From Streptomyces luteolus (GTDB lineage Bacteria; Actinomycetota; Actinomycetes; Streptomycetales; Streptomycetaceae), in NCBI RefSeq assembly GCF_029968015.1, contig NZ_JASCIS010000004.1:219767-283766 (forward strand): a stretch of 64,000 nucleotides of DNA, in the 5' to 3' direction. This document shows positions 48,712-57,601 of the stretch, piece after piece. The translations under genes were made by a program, and so were the position numbers. Position 1 is the first letter of the stretch. Each line of letters begins with the position of its first letter. A model generated the notes under the pieces. The model saw only the letters and a program-made list of their open reading frames with translations, made no database searches and was not told where the DNA came from.

Positions 48712-49356
48712 GTGGAACAGCTCCTCAAGGTCCAGAACTTCACCGTCTCCAGCGACGGCTACGGCGCCGGCGAAAACCAGAGTCTGGAGCAGCCGTTCGG
48801 GCACGCCGACCCGGGGACGATGCTCTCCTGGGCCGGTGCCACGGCGAGCTGGCCGAACCGGACAGACAACGGCGGCACCCGCGGCCTCGACGACTACTTC
48901 ACGCGGGACTTCGCCCACAACATCGGCGCCGAGATCATGGGCCGCAACAAGTTCGGCCCCCAGCGCGGCCCCTGGGAGAACGAGGACTGGAAGGGCTGGT
49001 GGGGCGACGAGCCGCCGTTCCACACCCCGGTGTTCGTGCTGACCCACCACCTGCGCCCGTCGTTCACGCTCTCCGACACCACGTTCCACTTCGTGGACGA
49101 CGAGCCGGAGGTCGTACTGGAGAAGGCGAAGGCGGCCGCCGACGGCAAGGACGTCCGGCTCGGCGGCGGGGCAAGCACCATCCGGCTGTTCCTCGACGCC
49201 GGACTCATCGACACCCTGCACGTGACGGTCTGGCCCCACAAGCTCGGCTCCGGCGTCCGCCTCTGGGAGTCCCCGGACGAGCTCCTCGACCGGTACCACC
49301 ATGAGGTCGTGCCCAGCCCGAGCGGCGTCACCCACCACCTGTTCTGGCGGAAGTAG
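48712..49356 (+). CDS. RibD/dihydrofolate-reductase-fold protein
   Basis: A 214-residue protein of the RibD C-terminal (DHFR-like) family. It has VQNFTVSSDGYGAGENQSLEQPFG, GAEIMGRNKFGPQRGPWENEDWKGWWGDEPPFHTPVFVLTHH, a NADPH-type loop (DVRLGGGASTIRLFLDAGLIDTLHVTVWPHKLGSGVRLWE) and HHEVVPSPSGVTHHLFWRK. It probably reduces a pterin- or ketone-like substrate with NADPH. The GTG at 48712 follows GGAGGG at 8 nt. The stop sits in a 13-bp repeat array. Confidence 0.88.
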   Translation: MEQLLKVQNFTVSSDGYGAGENQSLEQPFGHADPGTMLSWAGATASWPNRTDNGGTRGLDDYFTRDFAHNIGAEIMGRNKFGPQRGPWENEDWKGWWGDEPPFHTPVFVLTHHLRPSFTLSDTTFHFVDDEPEVVLEKAKAAADGKDVRLGGGASTIRLFLDAGLIDTLHVTVWPHKLGSGVRLWESPDELLDRYHHEVVPSPSGVTHHLFWRK

Positions 49357-49442
49357 GACACCGGAGCAGGACACCGGAGCAGGACACCGGAGCAGGACAC
49401 CGGAGCAGGACACCAGAGCAGGACACCAGAGCAGGACACCGG
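49355..49442. repeat. 13-bp tandem repeat, about 6.8 copies, between convergent genes
   Basis: AGGACACCGGAGC at 49355, 49368, 49381 and 49394, the variant AGGACACCAGAGC at 49407 and 49420, and a partial copy to 49442. The first copy overlaps the TAG of the reductase gene, and the array ends 12 bp before the HelD-like stop. Confidence 0.95.
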
Positions 49443-49453
49443 GCGCAGCGGGC

Positions 49454-51508
49454 CTACGCGGCCAACTGCCCCGGCAGTTCCGCCCCGTGGACCACCACGA
49501 GCCCCGACACCGCACGGGTCAGCGCCACGTACAGCCGGCGCAGGCCCGTGCGCTCGTCGGGCTCCCCGTCCACCACCGCGGACGGCTCGTCCAGGACCAC
49601 GTAGTCGTACTCAAGACCCTTCGCGAGCGACGCCGGGACCAGGGTGAGGCGGGCATCCCACGTGGTCTCCGCACCGGGGTCGAGATACGGGACCCCGGCC
49701 GCGTCCAGGGCCTCCGCCAGTACCGGGATCCGCGCGTCCGCCGCGATCAGGCCGATCGAGCCCTCGTGCGCGAGCGACTCCACGCAGGCCTGGACGACCG
49801 CCCCCGCCAGATCGTCCGCCACCCGCCGCACCACGAGCGACCCCGGCGCCTCCCGTACCGACTCCACCGCCGTGAGCCCCGGTGCGATGTCCGGAAGGAG
49901 CCGCGAGGCGTACGCGATCACCTCGCGCGGCACGCGGAAGCCCGCCGTCAGCTCCTCCACCACCGCGTCGCCCTTGCCGAGATGCGCGAGCGCCTCGGCC
50001 CAACTCCGCGTCGCCCAGGGCGTGGTGCCCTGTGCCAGGTCGCCGAGGACCGTCGCCGAACCCGTCGTACAGCGGCGGCCCACCGCGCGGTACTGCATGG
50101 GGGACAGGTCCTGCGCCTCGTCGAGCACCACATGGCCGAGCGAATGCGTGCGCGCCACCAGGTCGTGCGCCTCGTCGATCAGCACCGCGTCCGCCGCCGA
50201 CCACTTCGCGGACCGCACCGAGCGCGCGGGCTTCGCCCACAGAACGGCCTTCTGCTCGTCCGCGTCGAGCAACCCGTCCGCGTGCTCGGCCAGGAACTCG
50301 GCGTCCGAGAGCAGCCGGTGGACCAGCTTCGCCGGGTCCACCGGCGGCCACACCGCCTTCACGGCCGCCTTCACCGCCGCGTTCCGCGCCACCGCGTCCT
50401 GCACCCGGTCGTCCGGCGCCTCACCCGCCTGCTCCATCCGTACGAGCACGGAGTGCGCGATGCGCTGCGGCAGCGCGTCCCGGGCGGCGCCGTAGCGGAT
50501 GTCGCGGTCCAGCAACTCCCGGACGATCTCCTCCAGTTCGTACGCCGGCACGCGCCAGCGCCGCGAACCCCGCACCACCATCAGCGCTTCCGTCGGCATG
50601 CTGACGTGCGAGCGCACCGCCCGCCGCAGCACCCGCGCCATCCGCGCGTCGCCCTTCACGAGCGCGGCCCGGGGATCGTCCGCGCCCCGCACCTCCACGT
50701 GCGCGACGAGATCGCCGACCGTGGCCTGCTTGACCTCCAACTCGCCGAGCGCGGGCAGCACTTGCTCGATGTAGTGCAGGAAGGAGTCGTTCGGGCCGAT
50801 CACGAGGGTGCCGGTGCGGGCGAGCCGCTCGCGGTGCGCGTACAGCAGATACGCGACCCGGTGCAGGCCCACCGCCGTCTTACCGGTGCCGGGCCCGCCC
50901 TGCACACAGACCGTGCCGCCGAGGCCGCTGCGTACGATCTCGTCCTGCTCGGGCTGGATCGTCGCGACGATGTCCCGCATCGGGCCGACGCGCGGCCGCT
51001 CGATCTCCCGCTGCAGCAACGCGCTGACCTGCGATGCCTCCGCCGGATCGGAGAGGTGCTCGTCCTCGTACGCGGTCAGCTCCCCGCCCGTGTAGCCGAA
51101 GCGGCGGCGCAGCGCCACGTCCAGCGGGTCTTTCTTCGAAGCCCGGTAGAACGGCTGCGAGACCGGCGCACGCCAGTCGATCACCATCGGGTCCCCGTCG
51201 GCGTCGTGCACGTGCCGCCGCCCGATGTAGAAGCTCGACCCCTCGCCGCCCTCGGCGGACTCGGCGCCCACCGTGTGCAGGAAGTCGAGCCGGCCGAAGA
51301 ACAGCGGGGTGTGCGCGAGGTCGGCGAGCGCCTTGATCCTTTCGTCGATCTGGCCTTGCAGGACGGCCGCGTTGACCCAGTTCGCGGTCACGTCGGCGAT
51401 GTCGAGCGCCTCGACGTCGGCCCGCATCGCGCGCAGGGCGGCACGGGACGCGGTCAGATGGTCGCGCTCGTGCGCGAGCGGGTCTCCAGGTGCGGACGTA
51501 AGGGTCAC
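49454..51508 (-). CDS. HelD/HelR-type RNA polymerase-recycling UvrD-like helicase
   Basis: A 684-residue superfamily 1 helicase-like protein. The N-terminal 100 residues are a coiled-coil secondary-channel arm (AHERDHLTASRAALRAMRADVEAL, with Arg/Asp-rich helix). FYIGRRHVHDADGDPMVIDWRAPVSQPFYRA and RRFGYTGGELTAYEDEHL are conserved in HelD. Walker A is GGPGTGKTAVGLHRVAYLLY, Walker B is VVLDEAQDLSP, and LAKGLEYDYVVLDEP plus RLYVALTRA close the ATPase. HelD proteins free RNA polymerase from DNA; the HelR subgroup displaces rifamycin. Which subgroup this is cannot be settled by eye. The ATG is at 51508. Confidence 0.9.
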   Translation of the reverse strand: MTLTSAPGDPLAHERDHLTASRAALRAMRADVEALDIADVTANWVNAAVLQGQIDERIKALADLAHTPLFFGRLDFLHTVGAESAEGGEGSSFYIGRRHVHDADGDPMVIDWRAPVSQPFYRASKKDPLDVALRRRFGYTGGELTAYEDEHLSDPAEASQVSALLQREIERPRVGPMRDIVATIQPEQDEIVRSGLGGTVCVQGGPGTGKTAVGLHRVAYLLYAHRERLARTGTLVIGPNDSFLHYIEQVLPALGELEVKQATVGDLVAHVEVRGADDPRAALVKGDARMARVLRRAVRSHVSMPTEALMVVRGSRRWRVPAYELEEIVRELLDRDIRYGAARDALPQRIAHSVLVRMEQAGEAPDDRVQDAVARNAAVKAAVKAVWPPVDPAKLVHRLLSDAEFLAEHADGLLDADEQKAVLWAKPARSVRSAKWSAADAVLIDEAHDLVARTHSLGHVVLDEAQDLSPMQYRAVGRRCTTGSATVLGDLAQGTTPWATRSWAEALAHLGKGDAVVEELTAGFRVPREVIAYASRLLPDIAPGLTAVESVREAPGSLVVRRVADDLAGAVVQACVESLAHEGSIGLIAADARIPVLAEALDAAGVPYLDPGAETTWDARLTLVPASLAKGLEYDYVVLDEPSAVVDGEPDERTGLRRLYVALTRAVSGLVVVHGAELPGQLAA

Positions 51509-51638
51509 GGGTTCGGCCTCCGGCGGAGCAGATGCGTACGTGAGGAACGCCGACCGGTTTCCGTCCGGGCAGCAGCTCTCCGCGAGGGAGGCGGGGAAAG
51601 GGCGAGTTTAGGTCAGGGCGTCCGGCGGGGCGAACCAT

Positions 51639-51741
51639 TAACGGGGGAGGTGAGCCGCCGATGACGGGGGAGAGTCGCCGATAACAGGGGAGAGTCGCCG
51701 ATAACGGGGGAGAGTCGCCGATAACGGGGGGTGAGCCGCCG
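51639..51741. repeat. 20-bp tandem repeat, five degenerate copies
   Basis: ATAACGGGGGAGAGTCGCCG-like units near 51639, 51661, 51681, 51701 and 51721, between the HelD-like start and the small gene at 51785. A promoter function is possible. Confidence 0.85.
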
Positions 51742-51784
51742 AACCCTTAGCCGGAGTAAACGCCCCAAGCCGGACAATGGAGGT

Positions 51785-51973
51785 ATGAGCAGCGCACCCG
51801 TCACCCCAGCACCCGGCAGGCCCCCGGTCCGGGGCGCCACCGCCGCGACCGGCACCCGGCACAGCCACCCCGTCGGCAACGCCCTGCGCGCAGCCAAGGT
51901 CTTCGCGAGCACCACGCTCCACGTCACCGTCCTCGGCGAGTACGGGCAGGAATCCGGCACCCACAGACGGTGA
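51785..51973 (+). CDS. Small hypothetical basic protein
   Basis: A 62-residue possible protein: a Pro/Ala/Thr-rich first half (MSSAPVTPAPGRPPVRGATAA) and an amphipathic second half (NALRAAKVFASTTLHVTVLGEYGQ). GGAGG is only one base from the ATG, closer than normal. Codon bias is as expected for this genome. I do not recognise a family. It is encoded alone between the HelD-like and GT87 genes. Confidence 0.45.
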   Translation: MSSAPVTPAPGRPPVRGATAATGTRHSHPVGNALRAAKVFASTTLHVTVLGEYGQESGTHRR

Positions 51974-52104
51974 ACCCCGAACAGACGGTGAACCCCCGAA
52001 CTCGCCTGTCCGATACGGCTCTTGAACCTCGCCGCCATCCGGCCGTACGGTGCCGTTGATCGCCCCGATGTAAAGATGCCGTAACTGACAGGTAGGGTCG
52101 CGCC

Positions 52105-53397
52105 GTGATTCACCGGACTGTGACCCCGTCCTCACCCCGCGTCATCGCCTCGGGCGTGCTGCTGCTGGTCTCCCTCGCGGCGCTCACCGCGCTCTGCGTG
52201 ACCCTGCGCATCCCGATGGCCGACACCCTGGTGTACCGGGCGGAGGGCGCGGCCGTCGTCGGCGGCACCGACCTCTACGGGTTCACGGTCACCGAGTGGC
52301 ACCTCCCCGCGACGTACCCGCCGTTCGCCGCGATCCTCTTCGTCCCGACGACCTGGCTGCCCATACCGCTGCTCAAGGTCGCCTTCATCGCCGGGAACGT
52401 CGCGCTCCTCGCGCTCCTCGTGCACCTGTCGTTCAGGTTCGCCGGGGTCCGGGCCCGCCCCTGGCTGCCGCTGGCCGCGACCGCCGTCGCCATCTGGCTC
52501 GAACCGGCCTTCCAGACCCTGCTGTTCGGGCAGATCAACCTCGCCCTCGCCTGCCTCGTCCTGTGGGACCTCAGCCGTCCCGAGGGCGCCGTCGGCAAGG
52601 GCTTCGCGCTCGGCATCGCGGCCGGCATCAAGCTCACGCCCGGCTTCTTCGTCGTCTACCTGCTGATCACCGGACGCATCCGGACGGCCGTCACCGCGAC
52701 CGCCTCGTTCATCGGCACGGTGCTGCTCGGCGCACTCGTCCTGCCCGGCGCGAGCGTCGACTTCTGGACCCGGCGGATGTTCGAGACGAGCCGCGTCGGC
52801 AAGGCGTGGATCGTCGACAACCAGTCCCTGCAGGGGCTCGTCGCCCGCGTCCTGCACACCGAGGAGCCGGGCCTGCTGTGGGCGGTGCCCACCGTGGCCG
52901 TCGCCGTGCTGGGCCTGTGGCTCGCCCGCCGCGCCCACCGCGCCGGGCACCCGCAGTGGGCCCTGCTCACGGCCGCGTTCACGGCCCTGCTGATCTCGCC
53001 GATCAGCTGGTCCCACCACTGGGTCTGGTGCGTCCCGCTCGCCGCCCTGCTGCTCGCCGAACGCCGCCTCTACCTCGCGGCGTTCGTCGCGGCCGTCTTC
53101 ACCGCCCGCACCCACTGGGTCCTGCCCCACGACGGCGCCCTGGACCTGCACTACCCGTGGTGGCAACAGCCCCTCGCGTCCCCGTACCCGGTGTTCGGGC
53201 TCGCGGTCCTTGCGTACGTGGCGGTACGGACGCGGAGGCGCCGGGTGACGTTGCCGGCACAGCGGACGGTTTCAGCCCGTCCGGAAGATCGGACCGCAGC
53301 CCGTCGGGCGGAAAAATCAGCCCGTCCGGCGTTTGAGGACGAGCCCGAAGGGCGATCGACGGCAACCGAGTCAACGGAAAGCAACCGGACGACCTAA
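52105..53397 (+). CDS. GT87-family membrane mannosyltransferase
   Basis: A 430-residue GT-C polytopic glycosyltransferase of GT87 (PimE-like, alpha-1,2-mannosyltransferase). About ten membrane segments. The first loop holds VYRAEGAAVVGGTDLYGF with the acidic residue expected in GT-C loop 1 and TYPPFAAILFVP. Later come GIAAGIKLTPGFFVVY, NQSLQGL and ISPISWSHHWVW. It uses a polyprenyl-phosphate sugar for cell-surface glycans. The last 35-40 residues (REKSARPAFEDEPEG-like) are read through a copy of the dispersed palindrome (53310-53352) and are not conserved. The GTG is at 52105. Confidence 0.87.
   Translation: MIHRTVTPSSPRVIASGVLLLVSLAALTALCVTLRIPMADTLVYRAEGAAVVGGTDLYGFTVTEWHLPATYPPFAAILFVPTTWLPIPLLKVAFIAGNVALLALLVHLSFRFAGVRARPWLPLAATAVAIWLEPAFQTLLFGQINLALACLVLWDLSRPEGAVGKGFALGIAAGIKLTPGFFVVYLLITGRIRTAVTATASFIGTVLLGALVLPGASVDFWTRRMFETSRVGKAWIVDNQSLQGLVARVLHTEEPGLLWAVPTVAVAVLGLWLARRAHRAGHPQWALLTAAFTALLISPISWSHHWVWCVPLAALLLAERRLYLAAFVAAVFTARTHWVLPHDGALDLHYPWWQQPLASPYPVFGLAVLAYVAVRTRRRRVTLPAQRTVSARPEDRTAARRAEKSARPAFEDEPEGRSTATESTESNRTT
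53310..53352. repeat. Dispersed palindrome fragment forming the GT87 C-terminus
   Basis: GGAAAAATCAGCCCGTCCGG followed by CGTTTGAGGACGAGCCC matches the right half of the element (compare 48508). It lies inside the coding frame of the GT87 gene. Confidence 0.8.
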
Positions 53398-53402
53398 GCC
53401 GC

Positions 53403-55043
53403 CTACGCGCTCAAGAAATCATCCGCGTCCGCGATCCGATACGCATACCCCTGCTCCGCCAGAAACCGCTGCCGATGCGCCGCGAAGTCCTGGTCGATCG
53501 TGTCGCGGGCGACGACGGAGTAGAAGCGGGCCTCGTGACCGTCGGCCTTCGGCCGCAGGACCCGGCCGAGCCGCTGCGCCTCCTCCTGGCGCGAGCCGAA
53601 CGTGCCGGACACCTGGATCGCGACGGTCGCCTCGGGCAGGTCGATGGAGAAGTTCGCGACCTTGGACACGACGAGGACGGAGATCTCGCCCTCCCGGAAC
53701 TGGTCGAACAGCTTCTCGCGTACCGCGTTCGTGGTCTCGCCCTTGATGACGGGGGCGTCGAGGTGCTCGCCGAGCTCGTCGAGCTGGTCGATGTACTGCC
53801 CGATGACGAGGGTCTGCTCACCCTGGTGCTTGCGCACCAGCGCCTCCGTCACCTTCCGCTTCGTGGCGGTGGTGGCGCAGAAGCGGTACTTCTCCTCGGT
53901 CTCGGCGGTGGCGTACGCGAGCCGCTCCGATTCCGTGAGGTTGACCCGCACCTCCACGCAGTCGGCGGGCGCGATGTACCCCTGCGCCTCGATCTCCTTC
54001 CACGGAGCGTCGAACCGCTTCGGGCCGATCAGCGAGAAGACGTCGGACTCCCGCCCGTCCTCCCGCACCAGGGTCGCGGTGAGGCCGAGCCGCCGCCGGG
54101 CCTGGAGGTCGGCGGTGAACTTGAAGACGGGCGCGGGCAGCAGATGCACCTCGTCGTAGACGATCAGGCCCCAGTCGCGCGAGTCGAACAGCTCCAGGTG
54201 CGGGTAGACACCCTTCCGCTTCGTTGTCAGGACCTGGTACGTGGCGATGGTGACCGGCCGGATCTCCTTCTTCGTACCGGAGTACTCGCCGATCTCCTCC
54301 TCGGTGAGGCTGGTCCGCTTCACCAACTCGTGCTTCCACTGCCGGGCGGAGACGGTGTTCGTGACGAGGATCAGCGTGGTCGCCCTGGCCTGCGCCATGG
54401 CCCCCGCGCCGACGAGCGTCTTACCGGCACCACAAGGGAGTACGACCACTCCGGACCCGCCGTGCCAGAAGTTCTCCACGGCCTGCTTCTGGTAGGGGCG
54501 CAGCGCCCAGCCGTCCTCGGCGAGGTCGATGGTGTGCGCCTCGCCGTCCACGTACCCGGCGAGGTCCTCGGCCGGCCAGCCCAGCTTCAGCAGCGTCTGC
54601 TTGATCTGGCCGCGCTCGGAGGGGTGCACGACGACGGTGTCCGGGTCGATGCGCGCGCCGACGAGCGGAGTGATCCGCTTCGACCGCAGGATCTCCTCCA
54701 GGACCGGCCGGTCGGTGCTGGTCAGGACCAGTCCGTGTGCGGGGTGCTTGCTGAGGGTGAGGCGTCCGTACCGGTCCATCGTCTCGGCGATGTCGACGAG
54801 CAGCGCGTGCGGCACCGGGTACCGGCTGTACTCGACGAGCGCGTCGACGACCTGCTCCGCATCGTGCCCGGCCGCGCGCGCGTTCCACAGCCCGAGCGGC
54901 GTCAGGCGGTACGTGTGGATGTGCTCGGGCGCCCGCTCCAGCTCGGCGAACGGCGCGATGGCCCGACGACAGGCGTCGGCCAGCTCGTGATCGACCTCGA
55001 GCAGGAGGGTCTTGTCCGACTGGACGATGAGGGGACCGTTCAC
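53403..55043 (-). CDS. XPB-type DNA repair helicase
   Basis: A 546-residue superfamily 2 helicase of the bacterial XPB group. Motif I is VVLPCGAGKTLVGAGAMAQ, motif II VYDEVHLLPAPV (DEVH), motif III LTATLVREDGRESD, and motif VI QRLGRVLRPKADGHEARFYSVV. The N-terminal domain (1-150) is the damage-recognition part. It is convergent with GT87 (6 bp between the stops). Its usual partner, a Helicase_C_3 protein, is encoded at 59007-61547 on the same strand. Confidence 0.94.
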   Translation of the reverse strand: MNGPLIVQSDKTLLLEVDHELADACRRAIAPFAELERAPEHIHTYRLTPLGLWNARAAGHDAEQVVDALVEYSRYPVPHALLVDIAETMDRYGRLTLSKHPAHGLVLTSTDRPVLEEILRSKRITPLVGARIDPDTVVVHPSERGQIKQTLLKLGWPAEDLAGYVDGEAHTIDLAEDGWALRPYQKQAVENFWHGGSGVVVLPCGAGKTLVGAGAMAQARATTLILVTNTVSARQWKHELVKRTSLTEEEIGEYSGTKKEIRPVTIATYQVLTTKRKGVYPHLELFDSRDWGLIVYDEVHLLPAPVFKFTADLQARRRLGLTATLVREDGRESDVFSLIGPKRFDAPWKEIEAQGYIAPADCVEVRVNLTESERLAYATAETEEKYRFCATTATKRKVTEALVRKHQGEQTLVIGQYIDQLDELGEHLDAPVIKGETTNAVREKLFDQFREGEISVLVVSKVANFSIDLPEATVAIQVSGTFGSRQEEAQRLGRVLRPKADGHEARFYSVVARDTIDQDFAAHRQRFLAEQGYAYRIADADDFLSA

Positions 55044-55167
55044 GCGCGCACCCTTTCCGGTCTACGGCAGGCCCGTCCGTACGAGAGAGGCCAAACGTCC
55101 AGTGTGCCGCATCAGCGGGGAGGGCGGTGTGGCGTGGGCCTCACCCGGGGAGGCCCACGCCGACCGG

Positions 55168-56082
55168 TCAGGCGGGGGAGGGCAGGAAGATGTCGGCGGC
55201 ATCGGCCACGTGGACCGCGCGCTCCGCCCAGACGGTGAGCTGCGCGGAGTCGGCGCAGGCCAGCACCCGGTCGCGTACGACATCCGGCACGGTGAGGCCG
55301 CGCCATTCGAGGATCTGGAGCGTCATCTCGGCACGGTCTTCGAGGCGCCCTTCCTCGCGCCCTTCCTCGCGGCCTTCCTCGCGCCCCTCCTCCCGTACCT
55401 TTTCGGCGACGGGGTGCCGGAAGAAGTAGTGCATCGTCGACATGATCTCTCTCCACACCTTCCTGGCCTCGGCATCCGCCAGGCCTGCTTCGACGAGCAT
55501 CGCCAGTACGGCCGCGCTCTCGGGATCCACTCGTTCCAGGCCTGCCGCGACCGCCTTCAGTATCGCAGCGGCACCCCGCCCTTTACCATGCGTAATCGCG
55601 GAAAGGGCCGCGAGTGACGGGTCTTGGGCCGCCTGCTCCTCGCTTGTGATCACCGGCACGTTGTCCGGTCCGAGGACGAGCGGCCGTACGGTCACGGAGG
55701 CCCAGCCGGGCAATCCGAACCGGATCGGCCGGGCGGCCCAGCGGGCGGTGGACCTGCTCTGCGACAGGACGATGAGCACCGGCTGGCACTGGTACTTCTC
55801 GTGCAGATACGAGAGGTAGTACGCCCAACTCCCGCGTTTCCGCTCGTCCTTCTTGCCCTGCGCCTCAAGGACGAGCAGGAAGTCCCCTTCGTCCGTGTCC
55901 ACCCGCACCAGGCTGTCCACCCGGCGCTCGACCGGCTCGATCTCGGTGAGATCCGTGTTGAGGACGGCGATGTCGCGCGGCTCGGGGAACGAAATACGGA
56001 ACAGGCGCTCGAAGTTGCGGATCAGCGCCACCGTGTCCTTCTCGAAGAACCGGTGCATCGCTTCGTGCGACGAACTCACCAT
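55168..56082 (-). CDS. Rpn/PD-(D/E)XK-like nuclease-family protein (paralogue 2)
   Basis: A 304-residue paralogue of 35750-36610 with the same start (MVSSSHEAMHRFF) and core (VERRVDSLVRVDTDEGDFLLVLEAQGKKDERK). It carries four tandem Arg-Glu-Glu-Gly copies around residues 235-250 (REEGREEGREEGREEG), from 12-bp DNA repeats, and the shared C-terminal domain (WRGLTVPDVVRDRVLAC). The start lies 3 bp after the stop of the RsbW-like ATPase gene on the same strand, so it is translated from the same message. Nuclease activity is inferred. Confidence 0.75.
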   Translation of the reverse strand: MVSSSHEAMHRFFEKDTVALIRNFERLFRISFPEPRDIAVLNTDLTEIEPVERRVDSLVRVDTDEGDFLLVLEAQGKKDERKRGSWAYYLSYLHEKYQCQPVLIVLSQSRSTARWAARPIRFGLPGWASVTVRPLVLGPDNVPVITSEEQAAQDPSLAALSAITHGKGRGAAAILKAVAAGLERVDPESAAVLAMLVEAGLADAEARKVWREIMSTMHYFFRHPVAEKVREEGREEGREEGREEGRLEDRAEMTLQILEWRGLTVPDVVRDRVLACADSAQLTVWAERAVHVADAADIFLPSPA

Positions 56083-56085
56083 GCG

Positions 56086-56508
56086 CTACGCCACCGCCGT
56101 TCCGAGCTCGCACCACACGTGCTTGCCGGTCTCGCCACACGTCACGTATGGCTGCCAGCCCCAGCCGTCGGCGCAGGCGCGGATCAGGTCGAGGCCGCGC
56201 CCCTGTTCGGCGTCGGGGGCGACGTGGGTTTGTGGGGTCGGCGGCGTCGGGTCCGCGTCCCAGGCGCCGACCCGTAACAGTCCGTTGGCCCATCGGATCC
56301 GCAGCGCGGCGGGCCCTTTCGTATGCCGAACGGCGTTGGAGACCAGCTCCGTCGCGAGCAGCTCGGCGGGATCGGAGTGGGCGGCCAGCTCGTGGGCGGC
56401 AAGGATGAGTCTGAGCGTGCGCCGGGCGACGGGGACGGCGCGCGGGTCGTGCGGGATGTGGAGGACGTATTCCCAGGGTTCCCGGCTTTTCCGGGGCTCT
56501 TCGGGCAT
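56086..56508 (-). CDS. RsbW/SpoIIAB-like ATP-binding protein
   Basis: A 140-residue HATPase_c anti-sigma-like protein: VARRTLRLILAAHELAAHSDPAELLATELVSNAVRHTKGPAALRI (N box), VGAWDADPTPP and EQGRGLDLIRACADGWGW (G box). The C-terminus ends in KHVWCELGTAV. Divergent from a WhiJ-like gene (start to start 236 bp) as at the 44-kb locus, and followed at 3 bp by the Rpn-like gene. ATG at 56508 with GGAG 9 nt upstream. Confidence 0.87.
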   Translation of the reverse strand: MPEEPRKSREPWEYVLHIPHDPRAVPVARRTLRLILAAHELAAHSDPAELLATELVSNAVRHTKGPAALRIRWANGLLRVGAWDADPTPPTPQTHVAPDAEQGRGLDLIRACADGWGWQPYVTCGETGKHVWCELGTAVA

Positions 56509-56668
56509 GGCTGAACTCCGTTGGTCAGTATGGGAGTCGAGACGCGCGCTGCGCTGTGGCGGAGGGTGGTGGCTCTGTCGCTCCGGCATGGCATGGCGGG
56601 GCGGTGCGCTTCCGGGAGGCCGGTGGCGCAGCGTCTTTGTGACGTCACTGACGGTAGGGCATAAATTT

Positions 56669-56696
56669 TTGTCAGCGCAAGCCGTTGTCGTAATCT
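56669..56696 (+). promoter_or_regulatory. Promoter of the WhiJ-like gene
   Basis: TTGTCA (56669-56674), 16-bp spacer, TAATCT (56691-56696). The ATG at 56744 is 47 bp downstream, leaving a short leader. The best sigma-70-type promoter in the window. Confidence 0.65.
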
Positions 56697-56743
56697 GTCC
56701 CCGAACGAGCAGGGATATCAGAGGACTTGGGACGGGAGGGGCC

Positions 56744-57592
56744 ATGCCGGTGAGGAGCCAACCCACGGCCCGCCAGGCACGACTGGGTGCCGAGCTGCGG
56801 AGGCTGCGCGAGGCGGCGGGACTGAAGGCGCGCGAGGTGGCCGGTCTGCTCAGCTCGACGTCGGCACAGATGAGCCAGGTGGAGGCAGGCCTGGCGGGCG
56901 TGAGCGAGGAACGGATCCGGCGCCTGGCAACGCACTACGCGTGCGGGAACGTTGAATTGATCGACGCGCTCGCGGCCATGACGATCCGGACGCAGGGATG
57001 GTGGGAGGAGTTCCGAGGCGTCCTGCCGCCCGTGTTCCTCGATGTGGCCGAGTTGGAGCACCATGCGGCGTTCCTGCGTGAAGTCGTCATCACGCACATC
57101 CCTGGCCTACTGCAGACGCCCGACTACGCCCGAGCCGTGTTCGGGTACATGGTTCCTGAGCTGCCTGAGAGCGAGATCGTGCCCCGCGTGGAGCACCGTA
57201 TGCGCCGACGATCCGTCATCACGGGCGCGAGCCCGAAGTCGTACGAGACGATTGTCCACGAGGCAGCGCTGCGCATGCGCGTCGGCAGCCGCGAAGTCCA
57301 GCGGGCCCAACTCCGCGCGATGTTGGAGCAGATCGGAGATCAGCGTGCCTCCGTCCGCGTAATCCCCTTTGACACGGACCATTTCGCTGGAGCAAGCAGC
57401 GCGATGATGTATGTGGGCGGCACGTTGCCCCGCCTCGACACAGTGCTGCGGGATTCCCCTCACGGCACAGCGTTCCTCGATGCCGAGTCCCAGCTGGACC
57501 GCTTTCGAACGCTCTTCCGTAAGGTGGAGAAGGCGTCACTCGCCCCCGCCCAGTCGCGGGACTTCATTCACCTGCTGACCAAGGAACTGTGA
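56744..57592 (+). CDS. WhiJ-like XRE regulator (HTH plus DUF5753)
   Basis: A 282-residue HTH-DUF5753 protein: LGAELRRLREAAGLKAREVAGLLSSTSAQMSQVEAG (HTH), then FLREVVITHIPGLLQTPDYARAVFGYMVPELPESEIVPRVEHRMRRRSVITG and IPFDTDHFAGASSAMMYVGG ... DTVLRDSPHGTAFLDAESQL. Same family as 43781-44614. A DUF397 gene follows at 9 bp. ATG at 56744 after GGGAGGGG. Likely regulates the divergent ATPase/Rpn operon. Confidence 0.92.
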   Translation: MPVRSQPTARQARLGAELRRLREAAGLKAREVAGLLSSTSAQMSQVEAGLAGVSEERIRRLATHYACGNVELIDALAAMTIRTQGWWEEFRGVLPPVFLDVAELEHHAAFLREVVITHIPGLLQTPDYARAVFGYMVPELPESEIVPRVEHRMRRRSVITGASPKSYETIVHEAALRMRVGSREVQRAQLRAMLEQIGDQRASVRVIPFDTDHFAGASSAMMYVGGTLPRLDTVLRDSPHGTAFLDAESQLDRFRTLFRKVEKASLAPAQSRDFIHLLTKEL

Positions 57593-57601
57593 GGCATCGA
57601 C

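Noticed and set aside
49355..49442. CRISPR-like array
   Set aside because: Contiguous 13-bp units without spacers.
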